From Pelomyxa schiedti (Eukaryota; Evosea; Pelobiontida; Pelomyxidae): a DNA stretch of 36,345 nucleotides. The stretch's first letter is position 1; every line of letters starts with the position of its first letter. Positions 9,825 to 20,600 of the stretch are shown here, piece after piece. A program made the position numbers and the translations under genes. The notes beneath the pieces were generated by a model. That model saw only the letters and a program-made list of their open reading frames with translations. It did not search any database and was not told the origin of the DNA. The stretch spans positions 1,595 through 37,939 of the forward strand of contig JAHLWZ010000960.1 in the NCBI GenBank assembly GCA_020536535.1, given 5' to 3'.

Positions 9825-12725
9825 TGTGCGCGTGATTCAACCAACTCATGACACTGTGAGGGGTGGGGGGGAGGGGGGGGATGCCACGTTTTTTTTGTCT
9901 GGGACTTTAACAAACAAAACAAACAGAGATTTGGTTTGAGGTGAAGTGCATTGGGTTGGGGCACCCCAAGTTGTTCAAGCATCAGTCATATGTACTCAAG
10001 GCCCTTTTCAATTATGGTTTCACTGCTGCAACAACAAGTGTTGATAATGACTTTGAGGCATTGCGTCTTCTTCTGCTTTTGGTTTTTGGGACTTGTTTTC
10101 ATTTGTTTTTGTCTTGAGCTGCTTTTTATTTATCACCACCACCCTCACCTTTTTTTTTTCTGTGCCTGTGTGTCCTCCTGACTTCTTTTTTCCTCCTCTC
10201 CTCAGAATGAGAACATTGTTGCTTCAGTTTCAGATGCACACCAACCAAACCAATATCTTTGCCACTTCACAGACTGCATCCCACAAGAGTATTTCAACCA
10301 CCTTCCGCCAGCCACAAAGGAGCTTGCATTTGACCCAGTGCACAACAGGACACGTGAGTGTGTGTGGGTTGTCGTTGAGCATCACTCTGAGACATGGGAC
10401 CAATTTCTAGCTCACATTGATCATCCCCAGGACATGCATGACCATGGGGTGTGTTATGAAAGAGGCAATGGTGTTGACAAGTATCAGAGGGCTGCTGATG
10501 CTGGTGACACTATCGCAATGTGCAACCTTGCTGCATGTTATTACAATGGTGATGGTGTTCCCAAACACATTCATAAGGCAGTGTCACTGTGGCAGAGGGC
10601 TGCTGGTTCTGGTGATGCCAAAGCAATGCACAACCTTGGTGAATGTTATCAAAATGGCATTGGTGTTCACAAGGATGTTAACAAGGCAGTGTTGTTGTAT
10701 CAGAGGGCTGTTGATGCTGGTGACATCAATGCAATGTGCAACCTTGGTTTGTGTTATGAACTTGGCAATGGTGTTGACAAGGATGTTCACAAGGCAGTGT
10801 CACTGTTCCAGAGGGCTGCTGGTGCTGGCCATTCCAAGGCAATGCACTACCTTGGTTTGTGTTATGAAAGAGGCAATGGTGTTGACAAGGACATTCACAA
10901 GGCAGTGTCACTGTTCCAGAGGGCTGCTGATGCTGGTGATGCCAACGCAATGCGCCACCTTGGTTGGTGTTATGACAATGGTGAGGGTGTTGACAGGGAT
11001 ACCAGCAAGGCAGTCACACTGTATCAGAGGGCTGTTGATGCTGGTGATGCCATGGCAATGTTCAACCTTGGTTTGTGTTATCAAAATGGCGATGGTGTTG
11101 ACAGGGATCTGAGCAAAGCAGTGTCACTGTATCAGAGGGCTGTTGATGCTGGTGACACCAACGCAATGTGCAACCTTGGTTTGTGTTATGAAAGAGGCAA
11201 TGGTGTTTCCAAAGACATTCACAAGGCAGTGGCACTGCACCAGAGGGCTGCTGATGCTGGTAACACCATAGCACTTGGCAACCTTGGTGTATATTATGAA
11301 TTTGGCAATGGTGTTGACAAGGACGTTCACAAGGCAGTGTCACTGTATCAGAGGGCTGCTGATGCTGGTGATGCCAAGGCAATGTTTAACCTTGGCTTGT
11401 GTTATAAAAATGGCAAGGGGGTTGACAAGGACATTCACAAAGCAGTGTTGTTGTATCAGAGGGCTGCTGATGCTGGTAATGCCACTGCAATGCGCAACCT
11501 TGGTTTGTGTTATGAAAGAGGCAATGGTATTGACAGGGATGCCAGTAAGGCAGTGTCACTGTATCAGAGGGCTGCTGATGCTGGTGACACCATTGCAATG
11601 TCCAACCTTGGTTTGTGTTATGAAAGAGGCAATGGTGTTTCCAAAGACATTCACAAGGCGGTGGCACTGCACCAGAGGGCTGCTGATGCTGGTAACACCA
11701 TAGCACTTGGCAACCTTGGTGTATATTATGAATTTGGCAATGGTGTTGACAAGGACGTTCACAAGGCAGTCACACTGTACCAGAGGGCTGTTGATGCTGG
11801 TGATGCCAACGCAATGCACAACCTTGGTTTGTGTTATGAAAATGGCAAGGGGGTTGACAAGGACATTCACAAAGCAGTGTCGTTGTATGAGAGGGCTGCT
11901 GATGCTGGTAATGGCAACGCAATGTTTGGGCTTGGTTTGTGTTATCAAACTGGCAATGGTGTTGAGAAGGATGTTCACAAGGCAGTGCCACTGTATCAGA
12001 GGGCTTCTGATGCTGGTATTCCCTGCGCCATGTACAACCTCGGTGTGTGTTATGAAAGAGGCAAAGGTGTTTACCAAGACATTCACAAGGCAGTGTCACT
12101 GTATCAGAGGGCTGCTGATGCTGGTGATGCGAAGGCAATGTACAACCTTGGTTTGTGTTATAAAAATGGCAACGGTGTTGACATGGACATTCACAAGGCA
12201 GTGTCACTGTATCAGAGGGCTGCTGATGCTGGTAATGCCACTGCAATGTGCAACCTTGGCTACTGTTATTACAAGGGTGATTGTGTTGACAAGGACATTC
12301 ACAAGGCAGTGTCACTGTATCAGAGGGCTGCTGATGCTGGTAGTGTCATTGCAATGTGCAACCTTGCTGACTGTTATGAAAATGGTGATGGTGTTGACAA
12401 GGACATTCACAAGGCAGTGTCACTGTATCAGAGGGCTGTTGATGCTGGTGATGCCATTGCAATGTGCAACCTTGGTGAATGTTATGAAAGAGGCAAAGGT
12501 GTTTCCATGGACATTCACAAGGCAGTCTCACTGTTCCAGAAGGCCGCTGATGGTGGTAGTGCCCAGGCGCTGCACTACCTTGCATTGCGTTACAGCCGAG
12601 GTGTGGATGGTTTTGCCAAGGACATTCATCAGGCACAGAGACTGTGGCTGAGGGCAGCTTCCCTTGGTAATACTAATGCCATTGTCCAACTCAGAATTCT
12701 GAATGTTGGGAAGCAGTTACATTAA
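9570..12725 (+). CDS. Sel1-like repeat protein with about 21 homogeneous repeats (3 exons, 960 aa)
   Basis: Exons: 9570-9777, 9927-10081, 10206-12725, all in phase. The first about 190 residues are a non-repeated region I do not recognise (contains EIWFEVKCIGLGHPKLF). From about residue 195 the protein is an array of 36-residue units of the pattern AMxNLGLCYxxGxGVxKDxH followed by KAVSLYQRAADAGD, the Sel1 (TPR-like) repeat. I count about 20 full units plus one partial. Sel1 arrays form alpha-solenoids that scaffold protein complexes, in secretory-pathway or signalling roles; no signal peptide is visible here. Repeats 7-8 are nearly identical in DNA to repeats 11-12, 432 bp (four units) away. 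Intron 1 begins inside a GT microsatellite. Long antisense open frames across the array are by-products of the repeat composition. Confidence 0.9.
9778..9836 (+). repeat. GT / GCGT microsatellite at a splice donor
   Basis: A run of GT dinucleotides passes into GCGT units. The exon-1 donor of the Sel1 gene is the first GT of this run (at 9778), so many candidate donors follow one another. Confidence 0.9.
10432..12660 (+). repeat. 108-bp tandem repeat array encoding Sel1 units
   Basis: About 21 copies of a 108-bp unit are conserved in DNA as well as protein, which points to recent expansion or gene conversion. The 130 bp from 11197 and the 130 bp from 11629 differ at one site over most of their length, showing a four-unit segmental duplication. 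Confidence 0.9.
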
Positions 12726-13117
12726 TTTTCATTTACTCCCTCAAAGGTTGTCTTTACACTGTGGCTAAAACAACTGAACAACACGTTTCCCACATGCACC
12801 ACCATACAACGCCATCGGCGCGTTGACAACGGGGCGCCCTCGGGCCCCACCACCAATACCCCCTTTCCCGGCAATACCCAAAAGAAACATAATTATGCCG
12901 CCCTCTGACGCCACTATAGCCCCGCTTGCTTAACAGTTTCCACGCCCTCGGGCCTTCGCCACTAGCACGCGCCAAGCCGCCACGACGCGGTCTCTTGTAT
13001 AGGCAGGCGTGCGGCGCCCTCCCCCCACCCCACGTCGACGTGTGCCGGTTCATGGGTTTTGGTTGATGCCACACGCACGAATTTTCGTGTTGATTTAAAT
13101 AAGGAAAAAGTAATAAC
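12726..13117. other. GC-rich intergenic region
   Basis: About 390 bp separate the Sel1 stop from the zinc-finger protein start. It is clearly richer in G and C than its surroundings. A minus-strand frame (12754-13434) crosses it but also runs through the zinc-finger exons, so I treat it as a composition artefact. It must hold the promoter of the downstream gene. No RNA gene was recognised. Confidence 0.5.
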
Positions 13118-14662
13118 ATGAAGGGGGCGGCGAGGACTACTACGCCGGGGTCTGATGTCAACGTCAAGGCAGCCATGAGGCAGGCAAAATCCGCCACTAC
13201 AAAAGGGAAAAATCCAGCGGACGACAACGCAGCGGCGGGCAAGATCTGCTCTCCTTTAGTCAAGTGAGCGCCGGTGTGTGTGGGGTGTGGCGGAGATCTC
13301 TCGTCTGTGACAAGTGTCTTTTTTTTATTTATTTCCACAGGTATAACGCTGCCGGTAACGCTGTGTGCATCGTATGCAACACGACAATTAAGGATCCTGC
13401 TTTGTGGATGGCACATGCTGCCAGTAAGCAACACAACGAGGTATCCTTCACTTTTTAATTATTCCTATTCAATTATGTCTTTTTTCCCGCAGCAAGTCCT
13501 GTACTTCAAGAACCTCAAGAAACAGCAGCAAGAGGAGCAACGATTACGTGAGGAAGCAGAAAAGGCTAGAAGAGAAGCCGAGGAGGAAGAAAGGAAGAGA
13601 AACCCTCCACCACCACAATTTACTCTTACCGTTTACGAAGAAACTGTTGAAGGTAGTAGTGCAAAACCCTATTCACTCTAACATCCACAAGATGATACCA
13701 CCCAAAAACCAAGTCTACCTACTTCCCAAGTACCATCAACAGTAGTCTCTGATGAAAAAGAGGAGGTAAACCAGGAGGATTACATAGTATGTAGTAACCC
13801 TAAATCAGGAGGCTCTTCTGGAACAGTTAGAAACAACCGGTACATTAACTTCTGCCACAGAAGAACCTCCCGCCAGTAGTGAGTTCACTATGCACCGCCC
13901 CCCTGGTGATGATGATGACACTTTCCGCAGACCGAATCCTACTCCGACATCAAGAGACACTGGGGCCCTCCCTGACCTCCCGAAATCATTTTTTGATGAC
14001 AAAACGCTTGATGCACGAGCAAGAGGTCTTCGAACTCCTAAGCAAGTTGAGGAAGACCGCTTAAGGTTATCCTTATCTCAAAATTTACAGTAAAGTCTGT
14101 ACTAACCGTCTGACAGACGAGAGATGAGGAACTTCCAACAAATTATAACCCTTGAAAGTTCTCTCGCGGAACAGAAGAACGATGAGATCGCCAGTGCTGC
14201 TAGTGGTATGTATGAGAGTCAATTTCTCTACTAATTACTTTTGCAGGCGAATTTGGCCGCGATGTAGAGCTTGATGCAGAGTTGATGGGTCTCAGAAGCT
14301 CTCGCTCTGTAACTGATAGCTATGGCATGGCTGACAGTGGTGGTGAGGGGGCAATACTGAGCCAAGCGCAATTACAGGCCAAGCTTGAATTATTCAAAGC
14401 GAAACACAAGCAATTACTGAAGCAAGCCAGTGCTCTCACCAAAACAGCCGCAACAACAACATATACACCAGAACAACCACCCGCTTCAGAAACAACACCC
14501 AAGCCACAACAAGCAACAACACTGGCACCAGCCGAGACAACAAGAAAACGCGAAGGCAAACCCCTCACAGAGGACAATGATAATGACTTGGAGGAACTAT
14601 TTGACTGGAGAGCCAAATGTGCCAAAGTACCCAGGAAACAACAAACCAAAACCAAGAGTTAA
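13118..14662 (+). CDS. ZNF830/CCDC16-type C2H2 zinc-finger protein (7 exons, 413 aa)
   Basis: Exons: 13118-13263, 13341-13440, 13493-13652, 13692-13765, 13809-14065, 14117-14205, 14247-14662; introns 77, 52, 39, 43, 51 and 41 nt. The zinc finger lies at residues 58-80: Cys58, Cys61, His74, His80, within KYNAAGNAVCIVC and LWMAHAASKQH. This matches the ZNF830 family, where a lysine-tyrosine-asparagine precedes the finger and the finger ends in a KQH. Further family marks are a charged coiled segment after the finger, the motif LPKSFFDD followed by DARARGLRTPKQ, and a C-terminal helix AKLELFKAKHKQLLKQ. ZNF830 is a nuclear protein associated with spliceosomal complexes and genome stability in animals; the role here is inferred by homology. 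A short basic tail follows. Confidence 0.9.
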
Positions 14663-14764
14663 GGAATAAAAGAATAGAATAAGTTTTTTTCTTGTAGAGA
14701 CCCTAGTCACTATACATTAAACAATAAAACCACTATTCATATCAGCAGCCAATCCTTGCCATTC

Positions 14765-17510
14765 TTATGAAAGGAGGCTGTTGAGTGATAGTATTTTTTT
14801 TGAACCTGATTCTGTTGCTGATACAAGTTGCCGATGCGGTTTTAGTTGATCCTGGCGTGAGGCGGGGGGTAAAGATGGCGGTGATGATGGAAGCTGGATT
14901 ATGGGAGGCAGCTGGTTTGTCGGTGGAGGTGTTGCGGAATTATTTATTGTAGAACTAGTAGTAGTGCTGAAGGATTCTATTTTCTGAGTTGATTCCAACT
15001 CAGAAATGTCTACTAATCTGTTTTGGAATTAGAAGAGGATAATAAATGGAGTAACTCACTCGTGAAGGTGATTGGGTACTTCGTGAGCCGGAAACTGGGA
15101 AGGTCTTTTGTATGGTCCGGATTCTCGCCGGTGCTATTGATTGGTAAGAAAAGGGGAATTACATGGCCGAGAATACACTTACTCGCTTTATTTTCATCTT
15201 CGAAGATAATGAGCCGGAAGGTTGAGGCTGTTCATCTTCTGAATTGCCACAACTTCCAGATCCTTCTTCACAGTCATCATTCTGCTGTGGGGGCTGATTG
15301 CAACTTGGTGAAGTTACAATAGCCGGCAGAATATTGCCTGACCCTCGGAAGTTGCAAGGCGGGTTTGGAGGTGGTACACTTGATGCGTAGCCAAGTGCTG
15401 TCACGTAACTTCTTGTTTCAGTGCTGCGGGAAGGAATCGGCACTTTGATAGAATCACAGCTCATCACTCGTTTGGCCTCCAAATTTCTTCCACTGTCAGC
15501 GACGCTGAAGCTGGCACTTTTAGCCAAGGGATTGCTTCCATCCATGGTAGGGAAACTCGGGCACCTGCCAACACTATCTACAGAATCAAAACTGCCATTA
15601 CGGCTCATCTCGGTAGCTGGGGTATCCCGGCAGAAACTCCCCTTCTCACTGAGTGGTGCACATTCAGAAGGATAACTTCCTGTTCTGTATAGGGGCTCCC
15701 CTGTGGAGTTTTCCATCAAACCAGAGTTAGGGTCCGCAATCCCTTTAGGGGATTTTTTCTTGCATGGAGAAGTTGATTCCGCACGCCCCTGTGTATTGGG
15801 AGTCTGAGGGCTATTCATATTTTGTGTAGGTGACAGAGTATTCACAGTATTACGCGGAGTCTTCTGCCCGGCGTTCGAAGCTCTTCTCCGCTTTGGAGGA
15901 TTCGATGCTGGAGGACGCCCTTGGGTTACCGGCTGAGGAGAAGCTGGAACTGCTGGAGGAGGAGGATGAGGACGTCGCTCTTTGAGCATTTCTAGTAATT
16001 TATCAGCTCTCTCTGGGGAGAGCGGCCGATTTTTTTCTGAGCTGCTGGCCTGAGCTAGAGGCTTGGAGGTTTCACATAATGGTAGCTGCGGTTGGCAGGG
16101 GGTAACTACTGGGCGGTTGGTGTGGGATTCTGTTGAATGATGGTGATGAGAAGGAGGCAGGTAGGAAGGTGGTAATTTGACGTTGTTCAGGAACATATCT
16201 CCGAGACTTTGCTGTGCGGACAGAGTTCAGTAAAGGAAATTGATATAAGAGGACACACTCGAAGCGGAGGTGGAACTAAGGCAGTCATAGCGTTTAATAG
16301 GTGAACAGCATCAGAGGCCTTGGCCAGAAAGCGCCGACCTACATATTCTGGCATGTCGCCGCTCTGTTGAGCCTTTATTGACCAACTGTGCAGAGCCAAA
16401 CTAGTTTCCTCTATCTGGAAATAACTCAGCATATTTTCACTATACTATCCAAATTACGAAATTATTCCTATCTAGATTATAGATACCAATTTCAGGTGCT
16501 GCAAATATGTAGAAGCTGAGGCGGTAGTAACGCTGCTAGTTTGTAATGGCATATTCTCAACTCGGAATGGAAAAGGCCGCCCGGCGCAGCTTCCCCCCAC
16601 TTGTGCCAATCCCATAACTCTCCCACTACCCATTGATCCATTAGGGTGCCTACTCGCATTTCCAGTCACATCGGATACTGAGGATGGATGCACAATCACT
16701 CGCGGCGGTTGGTTTACGTTTGGTAGAATCTGTTGTGGTTGTGGCACTATTCCCCGGGAAACCTGTTTCGCGGCGGGTCCCCCCGTCCCACAATTCTGTG
16801 TTGTAGCCGTTGGGGCAGCACCGCTGCTGTTCTTTTGACGACTAGGGGAGGAATTGATATCATGAGGCGACGCTGGGGACACCGACCTGGATGACGACGA
16901 GGACCCGGCGGCGTCATCGCCCTCAGAGGAAGACGATTGTGGGTCACGAATTCCTTGTTGTTGGTTTACTACTGAGTGGTACTGCCGAAAAAACGCTTGC
17001 TGCTGTAAAAGTAACAGTTGTTGCTGTTGCTGTAGGCTGGGTACGGGTTGTGATGGCGCAAACGGCATTGTGGGATGGTGCTGTGCGGTGGGATGCATGG
17101 GGTGTTGATGAAGGGGTTGTACTGTTCTTTTTTCTGTGTTTTGTGCTTTTGGATAATCCAGTTTGCACTGGTGATTTTCGATTCACCAAATCGTGGAGTC
17201 GTTCATAGGATGTGCTAAATGAACTTAGCGGAAGGTTACTCTTTGCCGTGAATTGACGAAGTCTGTTTCTAAACCTGGACTCCACAACGAACGGACTTTC
17301 GTTGACACGTAAATAAGGCACGTTCCATTTGGTTTTTTGGTTTTTCTCCTTGTTCAGCAACATCACTCTAGATTGCAATTCCACTGTGTTGAAGGATTGT
17401 CCTCCAGGTTCAAGATTAATATGCAAATTTCTCATGGAAACACCAAAGTGCTCCTTGATAGCAACCTGACCAGTCTCAGAAGAGTTCCGAAAATAGAGGC
17501 AACTGCTCAT
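14765..17510 (-). CDS. Large Ser/Pro/Gln-rich protein of unknown family
   Basis: Well-supported exons (minus order): 16414-16259, 16211-15183, 15133-15060, 15017-14765. Upstream, an exon ending at 16487 joins them in phase across a 72-nt intron. The N-terminal exon starts at ATG 17510 (MSSCLYFRNSSETGQ). It must change frame before the Gln-rich segment; an 88-nt intron after ...LVNRKSP, resuming at 17070-17090, is the neatest solution, but other junctions fit. An N-terminal region of about 110 residues looks folded. A Gln/Ser-rich stretch, a helical segment (IEETSLALHSWSIKAQQ, then DAVHLLNAMTAL), and a long Ser/Pro tail with a basic patch (PPKRRRASN) follow. I do not recognise the family. Composition suggests a nuclear regulator or a scaffold. 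It diverges from the gene at 17655. Confidence 0.7.
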
Positions 17511-17654
17511 CAACTTTTCAATTTCGTGAAGGGTAACACAACAAAAAACAAACAAGCGACACCGGTTGGTCGTACGTGCGCCGAGATCTACGTTATTAAT
17601 ATATCGACATTTAGCAGTGCCGAATTTGCGACTACAGTAGTTTGTGCTTTGCGT
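17511..17654. promoter_or_regulatory. Probable bidirectional promoter
   Basis: Only 144 bp separate the start codons of two divergent large genes (ATG 17510 minus, ATG 17655 plus). Both promoters and 5' leaders must therefore fit here or in the coding flanks. No TATA box or other motif could be assigned with confidence. Confidence 0.5.
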
Positions 17655-20600
17655 ATGTCGTCGTCCAGCTCGCAACACGTTTCCGGAGGTGCGACTTTGA
17701 CGTCGAGATCTCGCGCTCATTGGGGTCAATATTCTCTTCCTGGAGATGTTCCTAGCGCAGCTCCTTCGCTCAGAAAGACCGACGCCACTTCTTCATCTTC
17801 GGCTGTAAAGAGACAGGCCGCTTCTTCTACTACTGTGAAGAAGCCCGCCCAGAGGCTACTTGGTTCTTCTTCTCTGTCGAAGACTACAGGAGCCAGCACG
17901 GCGCCGAGCACTGCTTCGACAAAGGGGAAATCATCTTACACTAAGCCTGCCACTTCAACTGGCTCTGCGTGTAAGACTACGACGGTGCCAAGGGTAAGTC
18001 GAACTCCCGTGAAGGCTGTCGGTACCTCTACCTCTTCTGTCCACACTGCAACCCCGATGCCACCCAGAGTGACGGGGGCGAAAATTGCGCCCCCTGAGCA
18101 AACCCAACCTCGCACTTCTATGCAGCAGCAACAAAGAGAGGAAAAGGTGCTACCACAACCTATGTTTCTTTTGAAAAAGAAGAGCCAATCGCAAGTGTCT
18201 TCCCACGAAGAGTGTGAAGATGATAAAGTCGCAATTCCCAAGCAGATGCAACCCTCACTGGAAGAAGCAAACACCATAGACCCACACCTTCATGGGGAAG
18301 AAGAAATCCCTCCAGAAATTTTAGCACCCGCACTGCTTATGCAACCAGACCCTCAAGTGGTACAGAGCAATGAGTATGAAGGTATTATCAAATCACCCGA
18401 TTCACAACACGCCGTCCCTCCATCACCAAAGAGGCACAGATCTTCTTTAAGTAGTCCCGCTAAACACCCTCTGCCATTACCCCAACAGACGGCAGACCCG
18501 AGTGTAACCCCCACACGCAATCAAATACCTGCAGAAACTCCATTTCAATCCCCTACCCTACAAACTGCTGTTTCAACCAAACACATTGCCACACCACATC
18601 CCCCAAACCCTGTGGAGTCTGACCTTCATCTTTCACAACGCCGAAAAGGAATTATCAGCACTCACCTTCTTCCACCCTCTTATAAGCGGCCTTCTGAACC
18701 ACTCTCTGCAAAACCAAACGGCTCGGTTTTCAACCAACCCTCTGTTACTGCACCTAAAACTGACACAATTAAACGAGCACTCGATGAAGAATTTGAGCAG
18801 GAATCGACTTCAATACAAGCTTTTACCCCTATGTATTCATCTGCCTCTATTAATTAGTTCTCACACACAAAGAAGGCCTGCTCATTCCACAAAGAAGAGC
18901 CCATCTAGCGTATGCCTTCCCTGCTTTCCTATCCTTTCTTAGTAATTTGCCAAATACAGGTAAAAACTACTACACCGACTGCGAAATCGCTCATCCAGCC
19001 AGTACAGTCCCCCACATTCTGTGTTGCCCCACTTGTGCCCTCTATCCCGCCTCTGGTGCCTATTTCTACCTCTAAGCAAGCACAGAGTGTCTTCAAATCT
19101 CCCAGTGTTACATCTTCTCCGCACCTGACCCCAGCCCTTCCTCTTCTTATAACACCACCTCCAATCCCAGTTACTACAGCTCCCACGCCAAGTAAATCAG
19201 TATTTAGCCAAATCCCGCCTACCTCTGTTGTTGTAGAATCAATCGCCCCAAATAGTTCCGCCATAGATCCTTCCAAAAAACTGAAGAGAAATGTCACTTT
19301 CGAAGTTAATTCCTTGCCGCCGCCAACACCTGTACCAGGTTCCATAGAATCAAGAAGAGTATGCATTTGTATGCAGTATTCAATTCTCACGCATTCTAGA
19401 AATTAACAAAAGTGAGAGCACCTACCCCCTTCAGGCAACCCACAGTAAGTATAAGGCAGTGAGACATTTCTTCTGCTCATATTTTTCAGAAAAAGTACAC
19501 AGGGCAAGAAACAACTTCCCGTGAACCTTCATCCAGGCGTGGCTCTATTTCCAGAGAAATTTGTATTGGTGATGAAATAAGTGACAGTACCGACAATGAA
19601 GATAGTGACATGGAAGGACAGGAACTGAAAGAGGAGAATGAAGATGACGTGGAACATAACGAAGAGCAGGAGCAGGAACCGGAACAGGAAGTGGAACTAG
19701 ATCAAGATCAGTACCAGGAAGAGGGTCAAAATCAAGAACAGGAGGAGGAACAGGAAGAGGAACAACAGGAGGAGCATGAGGAAGAGCAAGAACTGGAACC
19801 GGTACCCGACCAGGAGCAACCGGAGGAGCAAGAGGAAGAACCTGAACAAGAAGCTGAGGAGGACGGTGAAGATGTGCCTGAACCGGAGCCAGAGCGGGAG
19901 CAAGAGCAGGAGCAAGAGCAGGAGCTCGAAGAAGACCAGGACCAGGACCAGGAGCCAGCGGAGGATGTGCCAGAAGGGGAGAAGGAACGGGAAGAGGAAG
20001 AGGAAGAGGAAGAGGAAAACGTCGAAGGGCCGGAACTAGCGGAGGTAAATGCAGAGGAAGAAAAACGGGAGCTTGAAGAACAGTACCCTGGAGAGCAGGA
20101 GCAAACAGATGAGAACCAACCCGCCGAAGAAAATGACCTTGTTCAACCAAGTAGTGAAAGTGTTGATGAAGTGCATCTAGCCGAAGAGGAGGAAGAAGCT
20201 GTTCCAAGTGAACTTGTACATGAGGAGGAAGAACCTGAGCCTGAACAAGAGCCTTTGAATGTTTCCGATGATGAAACTGGAAAGAACATGGCAAAGAATG
20301 CCGGAGACAATGACAAGGATGTGACCAATGATGCTGAAGAAGTCAATGGTAATAGTCACGAAGAGGAGGACACGGAAACAGTACCTGAAAAAGAAGTACA
20401 GAATGAAAATGATGAAACCAGAAAACCAACTGATTTTCAGAATAGAAGTTGTAAAGCCAACTTACTAGGTATGTTGGGCAAAAAGTGTGTACGTTAAAAC
20501 CAACAAATCCAAGATGAATCTACTTCACCTCCACGAAGACTCTCAGTTCAGCAGACTCCAACTCGTCTGGGTACAACTTCCTTTTAAAAAACAAAACTTT

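Noticed and set aside
10584-12636. Many 70-180-residue minus-strand frames and a second plus frame within the Sel1 array
   Set aside because: They repeat with the 108-bp period and are shadows of the Sel1 units.
12754-13434. 226-residue minus-strand open frame
   Set aside because: It overlaps the zinc-finger exons on the other strand, has no family features, and lies in GC-rich sequence where long chance frames are expected.
19435-19444. A 10-nt microexon flanked by a good acceptor and a perfect GTAAGTAT donor
   Set aside because: Exact counting showed that including it breaks the frame. Direct joining of 19358 to 19490 (131-nt intron) keeps phase 0.
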